Shown here: positions 17,303-26,318 of the stretch, one piece after another | Layout of the letters: every line of letters starts with the position of its first letter | Numbering within the stretch: the first letter of the stretch is position 1 | Translations under genes and position numbers: made by a program | The notes under the pieces: model-generated | Seen by the model: only the letters and a program-made list of their open reading frames with translations | The model's database searches: none | Told to the model about the DNA's origin: nothing | Assembly (NCBI RefSeq): GCF_026711005.1 | Contig: NZ_JAPPVJ010000004.1 | Span: 124,001-188,000, forward strand | Origin: Sphingobacterium sp. UT-1RO-CII-1 | GTDB taxonomy: Bacteria; Bacteroidota; Bacteroidia; Sphingobacteriales; Sphingobacteriaceae | Direction of reading: 5' to 3' | Length of the DNA stretch: 64,000 nucleotides

Positions 17303-19054
17303 TTATTTTACTTGAAGCGCTAGGCTCAATTCTTCGAGTTGACTTGCATCTATGCTAGCAGGAGCATCGATCATAACATCTCGACCCGCATTGTTTTTAG
17401 GGAACGCAATAAAGTCACGGATGGTTTCCTGTCCGCCTAGAATCGCAGTAAGACGATCTAAACCGAAAGCTAAACCTCCATGAGGGGGCGCACCGTATTG
17501 GAATGCGTTCATTAGGAAACCAAATTGATCTTGAGCCTGCTCGGGAGTGAAACCTAAATGTTTAAACATGAGGGCTTGTGTTTCTTTATCATGTATACGG
17601 ATAGAACCTCCACCTATTTCGTTTCCATTTAATACTAAATCATAGGCATTAGCGCGTACTTTACCGGGATCAGTATCCAGAAGATGCATATCTTCTTTTT
17701 TAGGTGATGTGAATGGATGATGCATCGCATGGTAGCGTTGAGTATCTTCGTCCCATTCTAGGAGGGGAAAGTCAATAACCCATAGCGGGGCAAACTCATT
17801 AGGTTTGCGTAGCCCCATCTGGTTGCCCAGTTCCATGCGTAATGCGCTTAATTGGCTCCGTGTTTGGTTAGCCGGACCTGATAAAATTAAGATCAGGTCG
17901 CCCGGATTCGCACCAGTTGCTTCAGCCCATTTGGCTAAATCCGCTTGATCGTAAAACTTGTCTACAGAAGATTTGAAGGTTCCGTCATTTTCATATTTAC
18001 AATAAACCATGCCAGATGCTCCAACTTGAGGACGTTTGACCCAGTCAATCAATCCATCAATCTGCTTACGTGTGTATAATGCAGCTCCAGGAACAGCAAT
18101 ACCTACAACCAACTCTGCATTATTAAAAATTGCAAACTCTTTATGTTGTGCTACCGCGTTAAGTTCGCCGAACTTCATACCGAAACGAATGTCCGGTTTG
18201 TCATTTCCATAAGTGCGCATAGCTTCATCATAAGTCATGCGTGGAAAGCTGTCTATTTCTATATGATGTATTTCTTTTAATAGATGACGGGTTAATCCCT
18301 CAAAAACCTGTAAAATATCCTCTTGTTCGATGAAAGACATCTCACAGTCAATTTGCGTGAATTCAGGCTGGCGGTCAGCACGCAGATCTTCATCTCGGAA
18401 ACATTTTACAATTTGGAAGTACTTATCCATGCCCGCAACCATTAAAAGCTGTTTGAATGTTTGCGGCGATTGGGGTAAAGCATAAAACTGGCCAGGGTTC
18501 ATTCGGGAAGGGACAACGAAGTCACGTGCACCTTCTGGCGTAGATTTAATTAAATAAGGTGTCTCTATTTCACAAAAGTCTAAATTAGATAAGTAATTTC
18601 GGACTTCCTGTGTTACTTTATGACGAAATATTAAGCTGTTTTTTACAGGGTTTCTACGGATATCGAGATAACGGTATTTCATACGTATATCCTCGCCGCC
18701 GTCTGTCTCATCTTCAATAGTAAAAGGGGGAGTCTGTGACTCATTAAGGACGGTGAGTTCAGTAACTAAAACCTCGATGTCACCAGTAGGCATGTTTGCA
18801 TTTTTTGATTCACGCTCTATGACTGTGCCTTTTACTTGAATAACGAATTCGCGGCCTAATGATTTTGCAGCTTGCATAATAGAGGCGTCTGTACGGGAAT
18901 CATCAAAAATTAATTGAGTAACCCCATAACGATCTCTTAAGTCTACCCAGGCCATAAAGCCTTTATCTCTTGATTTTTGAACCCAACCTGAAAGTGTGAC
19001 TTGACTATCTACATCGGCTATTCGTAACTCGCCGCAATTATGACTTCTGTACAT
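17303..19054 (-). CDS. aspS: Aspartate--tRNA ligase
   Basis: This class II synthetase charges tRNA-Asp. Its 583 residues match the bacterial-type enzyme with three parts. The N-terminal OB anticodon domain covers ~1-110 ([21 protein letters not shown]). The class II catalytic core has motif 2 [18 protein letters not shown] and motif 3 [13 protein letters not shown]. The inserted GAD domain (~290-410) is present. The bacterial GAD insertion distinguishes it from archaeal-type AspRS. Whether it also charges tRNA-Asn depends on whether AsnS or GatCAB exists elsewhere, which the window does not show. It is a single gene with its own terminator and a TATTTTTG -7-like element 18 bp before the start. 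Confidence 0.98.
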   Translation of the reverse strand: MYRSHNCGELRIADVDSQVTLSGWVQKSRDKGFMAWVDLRDRYGVTQLIFDDSRTDASIMQAAKSLGREFVIQVKGTVIERESKNANMPTGDIEVLVTELTVLNESQTPPFTIEDETDGGEDIRMKYRYLDIRRNPVKNSLIFRHKVTQEVRNYLSNLDFCEIETPYLIKSTPEGARDFVVPSRMNPGQFYALPQSPQTFKQLLMVAGMDKYFQIVKCFRDEDLRADRQPEFTQIDCEMSFIEQEDILQVFEGLTRHLLKEIHHIEIDSFPRMTYDEAMRTYGNDKPDIRFGMKFGELNAVAQHKEFAIFNNAELVVGIAVPGAALYTRKQIDGLIDWVKRPQVGASGMVYCKYENDGTFKSSVDKFYDQADLAKWAEATGANPGDLILILSGPANQTRSQLSALRMELGNQMGLRKPNEFAPLWVIDFPLLEWDEDTQRYHAMHHPFTSPKKEDMHLLDTDPGKVRANAYDLVLNGNEIGGGSIRIHDKETQALMFKHLGFTPEQAQDQFGFLMNAFQYGAPPHGGLAFGLDRLTAILGGQETIRDFIAFPKNNAGRDVMIDAPASIDASQLEELSLALQVK

Positions 19055-19072
19055 GTTCTACATTATTTTATG

Positions 19073-19080
19073 CAAAAATA
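19073..19080 (-). promoter_or_regulatory. Putative -7 element of aspS
   Basis: TATTTTTG on the minus strand, followed by C, fits TAnnTTTG 18 bp before aspS. A weak TTTC lies 21 bp further upstream where TTTG would be expected. Confidence 0.45.
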
Positions 19081-19328
19081 TTGCATTTATGGGACAATAA
19101 CGAAAGATATGGATTGGACATAACTAATTATTCAAGAAATATCCGTGTGGCAGAGTTTATATAGACACAAATGACCGCATGGTAGGAGATGCATATGCGT
19201 AAAATTGTGCATGATGTAATAATTCTCTATATAAAGATAGGTGAAGACTCATTGCGCTCGGATATGTAAAGTTAAGAAGGGCTTTTTTAAAAGTTTTGTT
19301 ACAAATAAAAGTGAAATTGAAAATAGCT

Positions 19329-19343
19329 ACCACTTTCCCCCAC
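19329..19343 (-). promoter_or_regulatory. Upstream, inverted pair of MraZ-box-like repeats
   Basis: Read on the minus strand the sequence is GTGGG-N5-GTGGT, two half-repeats with a 10-bp period. The N5 spacer (GGAAA) is the same as in the mraZ-proximal block, but in the opposite orientation and 250 bp away. Confidence 0.5.
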
Positions 19344-19592
19344 TTTTTCTATTTACATGCTTTTTTTAGTGCTAAAAGTAGGTTTTGTTATTTGCACCAG
19401 CGCAGTCTTTTGCTTTTTAGGGCTGTCTTATGATTGAGTTTTTTCGTTTATCGATAAATATGGGTTTGAATCGTTGTGCAGTGATTATCTAGGTGTTAGG
19501 TGTTTTTTAACGAGGTTTTTTGCTTTATGGAGCTTTGTGCCTATAAATTTTGTAGAGATTATACTATGTTGAAAACTTTTTTGTGTTATATT

Positions 19593-19617
19593 GTGGGGGA
19601 AAGTGGGGGAAAGTGTC
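19593..19617 (+). promoter_or_regulatory. MraZ operator (direct GTGGG repeats)
   Basis: GTGGG-GGAAA-GTGGG-GGAAA-GTGTC gives two exact and one degenerate repeat on a 10-bp period. MraZ proteins are known to bind three or four such TGGGN/GTGGG direct repeats with 5-bp spacers upstream of their own gene and repress the cluster. The block ends 37 bp before the mraZ start and lies in a frame that would extend MraZ, which argues for the downstream start. Confidence 0.75.
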
Positions 19618-19654
19618 TACTTTTACAGTTAAATTTTATTGGGCTAATAGACTA

Positions 19655-20128
19655 ATGAACTATTTAATCGGAGAATACGAATGCAAGCTGGACACCAAAG
19701 GAAGAATGGTGGTTCCTGCGTCGCTCAAAAGGCAGTTGCCTGATGCTGAGCGCGAGGGGCTTGTTGTGAATCGTGGGTTCGAGAAAAATTTAGTGATTTA
19801 TACGCGTTCAGAGTGGAATAAGTTGTTGGGGCAGTTAGCTCGATTAAATCAGTTTCAGCCAAAAAACAGAGACTTTATACGAAAGTTTATGAGTGGAGCA
19901 ACGGAGTTGATGCTTGATTCTGCGGGGCGTGTGCTGTTGCCTAAGGCTTTGTTGGAGTATGCGGAGATAGGGGCAGAGTTGGTGTTGGCTTGTAATTTGG
20001 AAAAAATAGAAGTCTGGTCGAAAGTGAAGTATCAGGAAAGTCTGGATGGTGTTTCGGAAGAGGAGTTTTCGGATTTAGCGGCTCAGGTTATGGGTGGATT
20101 TAATTTTGGAGGGGATGAAAATGAATAG
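19655..20128 (+). CDS. mraZ: Transcriptional regulator MraZ
   Basis: MraZ is an AbrB-like DNA-binding ring protein that represses the division cluster it heads. The 157-residue protein starts MNYLIGEYECKLDTKGRM and has two SpoVT/AbrB-type domains. The first holds the signature DTKGRMVVPASLKRQL (~12-27); the second is near LDSAGRVLLPKALLEYA (~87-103). A 24-residue upstream extension (ATG 19583) is rejected because it runs through the MraZ operator repeats and is not conserved in the family. The end overlaps rsmH by 8 bp. The repeats at 19593-19617 imply autoregulation. Confidence 0.96.
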   Translation: MNYLIGEYECKLDTKGRMVVPASLKRQLPDAEREGLVVNRGFEKNLVIYTRSEWNKLLGQLARLNQFQPKNRDFIRKFMSGATELMLDSAGRVLLPKALLEYAEIGAELVLACNLEKIEVWSKVKYQESLDGVSEEEFSDLAAQVMGGFNFGGDENE

Positions 20129-21029
20129 GGTTTATCATGTGCCGGTTATGTTGGCTGAATGTATGGACGCTCTTGCGATTAAAGAGGATGGTGTGTATGT
20201 GGATGTGACGTTTGGTGGTGGTGGGCATTCGCGGGAATTGTTGAGTAGGCTCGGGGTGAATGGGCGCTTGATTGCTTTTGATCAAGATCCGGATGCGGTT
20301 CGTAACGCCATTGATGATCCTCGTTTTACTTTGGTGCAACATAATTTTAGGTTTTTGAGAAATAATCTGCGTTTGTTGGGGGTGATGAAAGTGGATGGTA
20401 TTCTTGCAGATCTGGGCGTATCTTCTCATCAATTTGATTCGGCTGAAAGGGGTTTTTCTATTCGTTATGATGCGGATTTAGATATGCGCATGGATAGGGT
20501 GGGTGATGTGGACGCTAAGAAGGTGTTGAATTCTTATGCTGAGGAGGATCTGCATCGCATATTTGGTATGTATGGTGAAATTCAGAATGCAAAGACGCTA
20601 GCTAAAACTATTGTTACGGCAAGGTTGACAGCTCCAATAGACACCGTGGAGCAGTTGAAAGAGGTGGTGAAAAAACATGTGCCGAGAGGTAAGGAAAATA
20701 AATATCATGCGCAACTTTTTCAAGCATTGCGTATCGAGGTGAATAAGGAGCTTGAGGCTTTGCAGGATTTTTTGGAGCAGACAGTGCAGGTGTTGAAGTC
20801 GGAAGGTAGATTGGTGGTGATGTCGTATCATTCTTTGGAAGATCGCTTGGTGAAAAATTTTATGCAAAAAGGAAAATTTAAAGGTGAAGTGGAAAAGGAT
20901 TTTTTTGGGAATGAAATAAAGCCTTTTAAAGTTATTAGTCGGAAGGCTATAGTGGCGGGTGAAGAGGAGTTGCAGTTAAATAATCGCTCGAGAAGTGCGA
21001 AGTTGAGAGTGGCTGAGCGCGAAGAGTAA
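20121..21029 (+). CDS. rsmH: 16S rRNA (cytosine(1402)-N(4))-methyltransferase RsmH
   Basis: RsmH (MraW) methylates N4 of C1402 in the ribosomal decoding centre using S-adenosylmethionine. The 302 residues show YHVPVMLAECMDAL, the SAM-binding VYVDVTFGGGGHSRELL, DGILADLGVSSHQFDSAERGF and the late motif VMSYHSLEDRLVKNFM. Three in-frame starts exist (20094, 20115, 20121). GGAGGGG at 20108-20114 sits 6 bp before 20121, giving normal Shine-Dalgarno spacing, and MNRVYHVPVM is the family's usual beginning. It overlaps the mraZ stop and is followed after 6 bp by ftsL. Confidence 0.96.
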   Translation: MNRVYHVPVMLAECMDALAIKEDGVYVDVTFGGGGHSRELLSRLGVNGRLIAFDQDPDAVRNAIDDPRFTLVQHNFRFLRNNLRLLGVMKVDGILADLGVSSHQFDSAERGFSIRYDADLDMRMDRVGDVDAKKVLNSYAEEDLHRIFGMYGEIQNAKTLAKTIVTARLTAPIDTVEQLKEVVKKHVPRGKENKYHAQLFQALRIEVNKELEALQDFLEQTVQVLKSEGRLVVMSYHSLEDRLVKNFMQKGKFKGEVEKDFFGNEIKPFKVISRKAIVAGEEELQLNNRSRSAKLRVAEREE

Positions 21030-21035
21030 AGTTTT

Positions 21036-21443
21036 ATGTCGAGAAATACGATTAAAAATAAAGAACTAAGCGAAGAGGTTCAGAAGAAAATGGACGATTC
21101 GGTAGAGGAAAAAGTGGAGGAGACGAAACATTTTCTTCAATCAGTTTTTTCGACAAAGAAATTGTCTAGTTATTTGGTGGCTAGAAACCTTCCTTTTGCA
21201 GCTTTTGTTGCGTTGTTAGGATTGATTTATATATCAAATAGGCATTTGGCAGAGCGGACGGTGAGGTCGATAGATCAATTGAGTAGGCAGGTGAAGGAGT
21301 TGAGTTGGGACTATAAGTCGTTGTCGGCGGAATTGATGAAGTTGACGACACAGACAGAGATCGCTAAACGGGCGGATACATTGGGATTGAAGGAGCGAAA
21401 GGAGCCGCCGATTAAGGTAGAGGTTGTTAGGAAGGGGAAGTAA
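21036..21443 (+). CDS. ftsL: FtsL-like cell division protein
   Basis: The 135 residues form a small bitopic membrane protein with a charged cytoplasmic part (~1-48). One helix follows (~52-68, NLPFAAFVALLGLIYISN). The periplasmic stretch has leucine heptads that would form a coiled coil (VRSIDQLSRQVKELSWDYKSLSAELMKL). Position between rsmH and ftsI, size and topology all match FtsL, which with FtsB and FtsQ activates the FtsWI synthase at the septum. Sequence conservation in this family is low, so position is the main argument. The cytoplasmic part is longer than in E. coli FtsL, as is usual for Bacteroidota. Confidence 0.88.
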   Translation: MSRNTIKNKELSEEVQKKMDDSVEEKVEETKHFLQSVFSTKKLSSYLVARNLPFAAFVALLGLIYISNRHLAERTVRSIDQLSRQVKELSWDYKSLSAELMKLTTQTEIAKRADTLGLKERKEPPIKVEVVRKGK

Positions 21444-21478
21444 TAATAAAAGTAAAAAAATAAACACGGAGTCAACAA

Positions 21479-23599
21479 ATGAATATTAGGAAGTCTATAC
21501 TTATGAGAGTGTACCTGGCATTCGGGCTGATGGTGTTTGGTGCGTTGTTGGTTTTTGGGAAACTGCTGCATTTACAGTATGTGGATGGAGGTGAGTGGCG
21601 GGCTTTAGTGGATAGTTTGACAATCCGTGAGCGCGTTATTGAGGCAGCACGTGGAAATATTTATGCGAATGACGGTAGTCTGTTAGCTACTTCAGTGCCC
21701 GAGTATGAGTTGCGGTTTGATGCAATGGCAATTCCTGCTGAAGCTAATGATGTGTTTAATTCTAAAGTAGATTCTCTAGCGACAAGTTTAGCGAACTTTT
21801 TTAAAGATAAATCAGCAAGGCAATATTTGGGTTTGTTGAAGAATGCGAGAGCGAAAAAACAAAGGTACATGTTGCTGAAAAGAGATGTTTCTCATCAGGA
21901 TCTGAAAGTTGTAAAGACTTTCCCACTTTTGAAAACATTTCGCGAGGGCAAAAAACGTTACTCAACAAGTTTGGTGACGGTGAGTGAGAATAAGCGGATT
22001 TTGCCGTTTACGAATTTGGCTGCTCGTACGATTGGTTATAAAAATACAAAAGGAGAGGAAGTGTTGGTGGGTTTAGAGGGGGCGTATGGTTCTTATATTG
22101 ATGGAACGAGTGGGTCGCAAATTATGCAACGTATTGCTGGAGGAGTGTGGGTTCCTGTGAGTAGAGAGGTGCAAGTGGCGCCTGTGGATGGGTCGGATAT
22201 TATTTCTACGCTCGATGTTAACATGCAGGATATGGCGCAGCGTGCTCTGGAGAAACAATTGATCGAAAGTGATGCGGACAACGGGTGTGTGGTGCTGATG
22301 GAAGTGAAAACAGGTGAGGTGCGTGCTATTGCAAACTTTACAAGAGATCATCAAGGAGTGTTTAGAGAGAAATATAATTACGCGATTGCTCAAGGGGCTG
22401 ATCCGGGCTCGACATTTAAGATAGCTAGTTTTTTAGCGCTTTTGGACGATGGTTTGGTGGATACTTCTTCGACAGTAGATATTGGTAATGGTACATTCCG
22501 TGTGCCGTCGCATACTATTCGGGATTCGCATGCGCCTAAAAAATCTGTTTTAACGGTGAAGGAGGCATTTGAGCAATCGTCTAATGTGGGGATTGCTAAG
22601 CTTATTGATACATATTATGGGAAAAACCCCGGTAAGTATACTGCGAAGCTCCATCATTTTGGTTTAGGTAGCGAATTAGGGTTACAGATACCAGGAGAGG
22701 CTAAGCCTTGGGTAAAGCACCCGGATAGTAAATCATGGAGTAAGTTGTCGTTAGTGCAAATGGCTTATGGGTATGAGTTGCGCTTGACACCTCTGCAGAT
22801 GCTTTCGTTATATAATGCAGTAGCTAATGATGGTAAGTTGGTAGCTCCTTTGTTTGTTAAAGAGATACGGCACTTAGGAAATACGGTTGAGAAGTTTGAA
22901 GCGCGGGTGATTAATAAAGAGATTGCTTCGCCAGCCGCTATTAAAAAGATGCAGGATATGTTGGTTGGGGTAATGACTAATGGAACGGGAAGAAGGTTGA
23001 GTTCGCCATTATATAGCTCGGCTGGAAAAACAGGTACCGCTCAAATGAATGATGGGGCTAGGGGGTATGGGATGCGTCGTTATCAGTCGTCATTTGCAGG
23101 TTATTTTCCTGCAGAGAATCCGAAATACTCGATGATTGTAGTTATTCGAAATCCACGTAAAGGTTATTATGGAGGGGCTATCGCGGGGCCTGTATTTAAG
23201 GAGTTGGCGGACATGGTGTATGCTAACGATTTGGAGCTCCAAGGGACGTTGGCGACTAGAAAAGTGAATAGCGCAGGGTCTAAGGTGCCATACACTTTAA
23301 ATGGATCGAAAGACGCTTCATCTGCCGTTTATGAGGCTTTGGGCTATCAGGCTTCGAATTGGAATACGTTGGCGATGGCGACAGAAGGTGATGCTGAGCA
23401 TAAAGTTTTTGTAGAGACGGATATTAAGGAGGGGGTTGTTCCTAATGTGGTTGGTATGGGCTTGATGGATGCAGTTTTTGCAATGGAAAATGCTGGGTTT
23501 AAAACGAAAATAAACGGGAAAGGAAAAGTTGTTAATCAGTCGCTTTTGGCTGGGAGTAAAATGAAGAAAGGTACGCCGATTGTATTGGCCTTGAATTAA
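21479..23599 (+). CDS. ftsI: Division-specific transpeptidase FtsI/PBP3 with C-terminal PASTA domain
   Basis: This class B penicillin-binding protein crosslinks septal peptidoglycan. Its 706 residues contain a membrane anchor (~9-28) and a dimerisation/pedestal domain starting VDSLTIRERVIEAARGNIYA. The transpeptidase domain has all three motifs: SxxK in ADPGSTFKIASF (~312), SxN in QSSNVGIAKLI and KTG in SAGKTGTAQMN. The last ~55 residues form one PASTA domain (VPNVVGMGLMDAVFAMENAG), which may bind uncrosslinked muropeptides. FtsI with PASTA is common in Bacteroidota. It lies after ftsL by 35 bp, with murE 5 bp downstream. Confidence 0.96.
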   Translation: MNIRKSILMRVYLAFGLMVFGALLVFGKLLHLQYVDGGEWRALVDSLTIRERVIEAARGNIYANDGSLLATSVPEYELRFDAMAIPAEANDVFNSKVDSLATSLANFFKDKSARQYLGLLKNARAKKQRYMLLKRDVSHQDLKVVKTFPLLKTFREGKKRYSTSLVTVSENKRILPFTNLAARTIGYKNTKGEEVLVGLEGAYGSYIDGTSGSQIMQRIAGGVWVPVSREVQVAPVDGSDIISTLDVNMQDMAQRALEKQLIESDADNGCVVLMEVKTGEVRAIANFTRDHQGVFREKYNYAIAQGADPGSTFKIASFLALLDDGLVDTSSTVDIGNGTFRVPSHTIRDSHAPKKSVLTVKEAFEQSSNVGIAKLIDTYYGKNPGKYTAKLHHFGLGSELGLQIPGEAKPWVKHPDSKSWSKLSLVQMAYGYELRLTPLQMLSLYNAVANDGKLVAPLFVKEIRHLGNTVEKFEARVINKEIASPAAIKKMQDMLVGVMTNGTGRRLSSPLYSSAGKTGTAQMNDGARGYGMRRYQSSFAGYFPAENPKYSMIVVIRNPRKGYYGGAIAGPVFKELADMVYANDLELQGTLATRKVNSAGSKVPYTLNGSKDASSAVYEALGYQASNWNTLAMATEGDAEHKVFVETDIKEGVVPNVVGMGLMDAVFAMENAGFKTKINGKGKVVNQSLLAGSKMKKGTPIVLALN

Positions 23600-23604
23600 A
23601 TGAT

Positions 23605-25059
23605 ATGAAGCTTAAAGAACTATTATATGCTATTCCTGTAAAGCAGCTTGAGGGTGAGCTAGAAGTTGAAGTGCTTTCTGTTTCTTTTGATTCCCGCAAG
23701 GTAGGCCGGGGTGGTGTGTTTGTAGCAGTGCGAGGAGTGAAGCAGGATGGGCATCTCTTTTTGGATAGTGCAATAGCGAATGGAGCTCTTGTGTTGGTGG
23801 TGGATGAACTTCCTGAGGTGTTAGATGAGAGTTTGACGTATGTAGTAGTAGATGATACTTCCTATGTGTTGGGCTTATTAGCTACTAATTTTTACGGAGA
23901 TCCTTCGCGTAAGTTAAAGTTGGTTGGGGTGACAGGCACAAATGGCAAGACAACCGTAGCTACTTTGTTATATAATCTGTTTGATAAGCTTGGCTATCAT
24001 GTCGGTTTGTTGTCAACAGTAGAGAATAGGGTGGGAGTTAGAGTGGTTGAAGCAACGCATACGACACCTGATCCGTTATCGCTAAATGCACTTTTGGCAG
24101 AAATGGTAGAAGATGGTTGTGATTATTGCTTTATGGAGGTGAGTTCGCATGCAATAGTACAACAGCGAATAGCTGGATTACGTTTTGCTGGCGGCGTGTT
24201 TACAAATTTGACGCACGATCATTTAGATTTTCACGGTACGTTTGATAGTTACATTAAAGCAAAGAAGAAGTTTTTTGATGATTTAGATCGCTTTGCATTT
24301 GCGCTGACAAATATTGATGATAAGAATGGAGCGGTTATGTTGCAGAATACATTTGCGCATAAAAAAGCTTATGGATTAAAGAGTTTGACAGATTTTAAAG
24401 CAAAGGTGCTTGAAAGTCATTTGGACGGTATGTTGTTGCAACTTGACGGGCATGAGTTGTGGGTGAAGTTGGTGGGAGGCTTTAATGCATATAATTTACT
24501 GGCAGTGTATGGGGCGGCTATTTTGTTGGAGCAGGAAACGGTGAAGGTTTTGACGGCTATGAGTGAAATTGAAGGAGCAGAGGGAAGGTTTGAGGTGGTT
24601 CGCTCTAAAGAGGGGGTTATTGGTGTTGTTGATTATGCGCATACTCCTGATGCTGTGGAAAATGTATTAACGACTATTCGTGAATTGAGGAAACCAGGGC
24701 AGCAGATTATTTCTGTTTTAGGTTGTGGAGGGGATAGGGATAAAACAAAAAGACCCGAAATGGCAGCAGTGGCTGTTAGGCTGAGTGACAAGTTGATCAT
24801 TACGTCTGATAATCCGAGAACTGAAGATCCTAATCTTATTATAAAAGATATGGAGCAAGGCGTGCAGGCAGCGGACAAAAAGCGTGTTTTTACAATTACG
24901 GAACGTAAAGAAGCTATAAGGGCAGCTTGTCATTTGGCGCAGGTAGGAGATATTATTTTGATTGCCGGGAAAGGGCATGAGAAGTATCAGGATATTAATG
25001 GTGTTAAGCATCATTTTGATGATAAAGAAATTTTAGAACAGACTTTTAACGAACAATAA
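23605..25059 (+). CDS. murE: UDP-N-acetylmuramoyl-L-alanyl-D-glutamate--2,6-diaminopimelate ligase
   Basis: MurE adds the third amino acid to the peptidoglycan stem peptide. The 484 residues show the Mur-ligase order. The N-terminal UDP-binding domain contains VSFDSRKVGRGGVFVAVRG. The ATP-binding P-loop is GVTGTNGKTTVATLLYNL (~112). The carbamylated-lysine region includes THDHLDFHGTFDSYIKAKK, and the C-terminal domain starts near GRFEVV. The SDNPRTEDP stretch contains the DNPR motif that selects meso-diaminopimelate over lysine, so the wall should be of the Gram-negative A1-gamma type. It is in the dcw operon, 5 bp after ftsI and 9 bp before mraY. Confidence 0.97.
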   Translation: MKLKELLYAIPVKQLEGELEVEVLSVSFDSRKVGRGGVFVAVRGVKQDGHLFLDSAIANGALVLVVDELPEVLDESLTYVVVDDTSYVLGLLATNFYGDPSRKLKLVGVTGTNGKTTVATLLYNLFDKLGYHVGLLSTVENRVGVRVVEATHTTPDPLSLNALLAEMVEDGCDYCFMEVSSHAIVQQRIAGLRFAGGVFTNLTHDHLDFHGTFDSYIKAKKKFFDDLDRFAFALTNIDDKNGAVMLQNTFAHKKAYGLKSLTDFKAKVLESHLDGMLLQLDGHELWVKLVGGFNAYNLLAVYGAAILLEQETVKVLTAMSEIEGAEGRFEVVRSKEGVIGVVDYAHTPDAVENVLTTIRELRKPGQQIISVLGCGGDRDKTKRPEMAAVAVRLSDKLIITSDNPRTEDPNLIIKDMEQGVQAADKKRVFTITERKEAIRAACHLAQVGDIILIAGKGHEKYQDINGVKHHFDDKEILEQTFNEQ

Positions 25060-25068
25060 AAAGAGTAT

Positions 25069-26313
25069 ATGTTATATTACTTATTTACATGGCTGCAAGA
25101 GCATATGCACATTCCAGGAGCAGGATTGTTCCAATATATATCTTTTCGTACAGCTATGGCGGTTATTGTCTCGTTGATTATTACAACGGTATATGGTAGT
25201 CGTTTAATACGGGCTTTGCATAATAGGCAAGTGGGTGAGACGATTAGGGACTTAGGTTTGGAAGGGGAACAGAAGAAAGCAGGTACACCTACTATGGGGG
25301 GCTTGATTATTATAGGGGGGATTTTGATACCGACTTTATTGTTTGCGAAAATCGATAATATCTATGTAATGATTATGATTATTACAACGATCTGGATGGG
25401 GGCAATAGGTTTTTTGGATGATTACATAAAAGTATTTAAGAAGAATAAAGAAGGTCTGGCCGGTAGATTTAAGATTATAGGTCAAGTGGGTTTGGGCGCG
25501 TTGATTGCTTTTACAATGTATTTTCATCCAGACATTGTTGTGAGACAGCAAGTAAGCAACCCGACATCAATGAAGGCTGTGGAGATTATGACAGATACAC
25601 AGACGGGAGAAAAGTACTACGCAGAAAATGTAAAGTCGACAAAAACAAACATTCCTTTTTATAAGAATAACGAGTTTGATTACGCTAAAGTATTGGCCAT
25701 GTTCGGGCTGAATAGCAAAATGGCTACTTTCTTTGTCTTTTTGTTTGTGGTGGTGTTTATTGTGGCGGCTGTGTCAAATGGGGCGAATATTACAGATGGT
25801 ATCGATGGGTTAGCGACCGGAACCTCGGCAATTATTGGTATTACATTGGCTATTTTGGCGTACGTCTCAGGTAACGTGATCTTTTCAGATTACCTTAATA
25901 TTATGTACATCCCGAATTCGGGTGAGCTGGTGATTTTTGCAGGAGCATTTGTTGGTGCTTGTACGGGATTCTTATGGTATAACGCTTACCCTGCTCAAGT
26001 GTTTATGGGGGATACAGGGAGTTTGGCAATAGGTGGTATTATAGCTGCTTTTGCGATTTTGATTCGTAAAGAACTGCTTATTCCTATTTTGTGCGGTATT
26101 TTTCTATTGGAAAATCTGTCTGTTATTTTACAGGTGTCTTATTTTAAATATACAAAGAAGAAATACGGTGAAGGTCGACGTATATTTTTGATGTCGCCTT
26201 TACATCATCATTATCAGAAGAAAGGTTATCATGAATCTAAAATTGTTATGCGCTTTTTTATTGTGTCTATTACATTGGCGATTTTAACAATTGTGACGCT
26301 TAAAATTAGATAG
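25069..26313 (+). CDS. mraY: Phospho-N-acetylmuramoyl-pentapeptide-transferase
   Basis: MraY moves phospho-MurNAc-pentapeptide to undecaprenyl phosphate to make lipid I at the inner membrane. The 414 residues have about ten helices and the family motifs [25 protein letters not shown] with [29 protein letters not shown] and [11 protein letters not shown]. The late [11 protein letters not shown] stretch carries the conserved histidines. The loop around residues 160-205 ([12 protein letters not shown] to NEFDYAKV) is longer than in E. coli (360 aa), which is usual in Bacteroidota. It is part of the dcw operon. Confidence 0.97.
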   Translation: MLYYLFTWLQEHMHIPGAGLFQYISFRTAMAVIVSLIITTVYGSRLIRALHNRQVGETIRDLGLEGEQKKAGTPTMGGLIIIGGILIPTLLFAKIDNIYVMIMIITTIWMGAIGFLDDYIKVFKKNKEGLAGRFKIIGQVGLGALIAFTMYFHPDIVVRQQVSNPTSMKAVEIMTDTQTGEKYYAENVKSTKTNIPFYKNNEFDYAKVLAMFGLNSKMATFFVFLFVVVFIVAAVSNGANITDGIDGLATGTSAIIGITLAILAYVSGNVIFSDYLNIMYIPNSGELVIFAGAFVGACTGFLWYNAYPAQVFMGDTGSLAIGGIIAAFAILIRKELLIPILCGIFLLENLSVILQVSYFKYTKKKYGEGRRIFLMSPLHHHYQKKGYHESKIVMRFFIVSITLAILTIVTLKIR

Positions 26314-26318
26314 AAGAT

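Larger units (their letters stand above)
19081..19654. other. Long control region upstream of the dcw cluster
   Basis: About 570 bp separate aspS (-) from mraZ (+). The region holds two blocks of MraZ-box-like repeats in opposite orientation (19329-19343 and 19593-19617). It also has a TTTATCGATAAA palindrome (19447-19458) and T-rich stretches. No convincing coding frame or known RNA is seen. It is likely the main control region of the division cluster. Confidence 0.6.

Noticed and set aside
19081..19592. Possible noncoding RNA gene upstream of mraZ
   Set aside because: The region is long and T-rich, but I could not find a stable fold or match to a known RNA such as 6S.
19583..19654. Upstream extension of MraZ by 24 residues
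   Set aside because: It runs through the MraZ operator repeats and is unlike any MraZ N-terminus.
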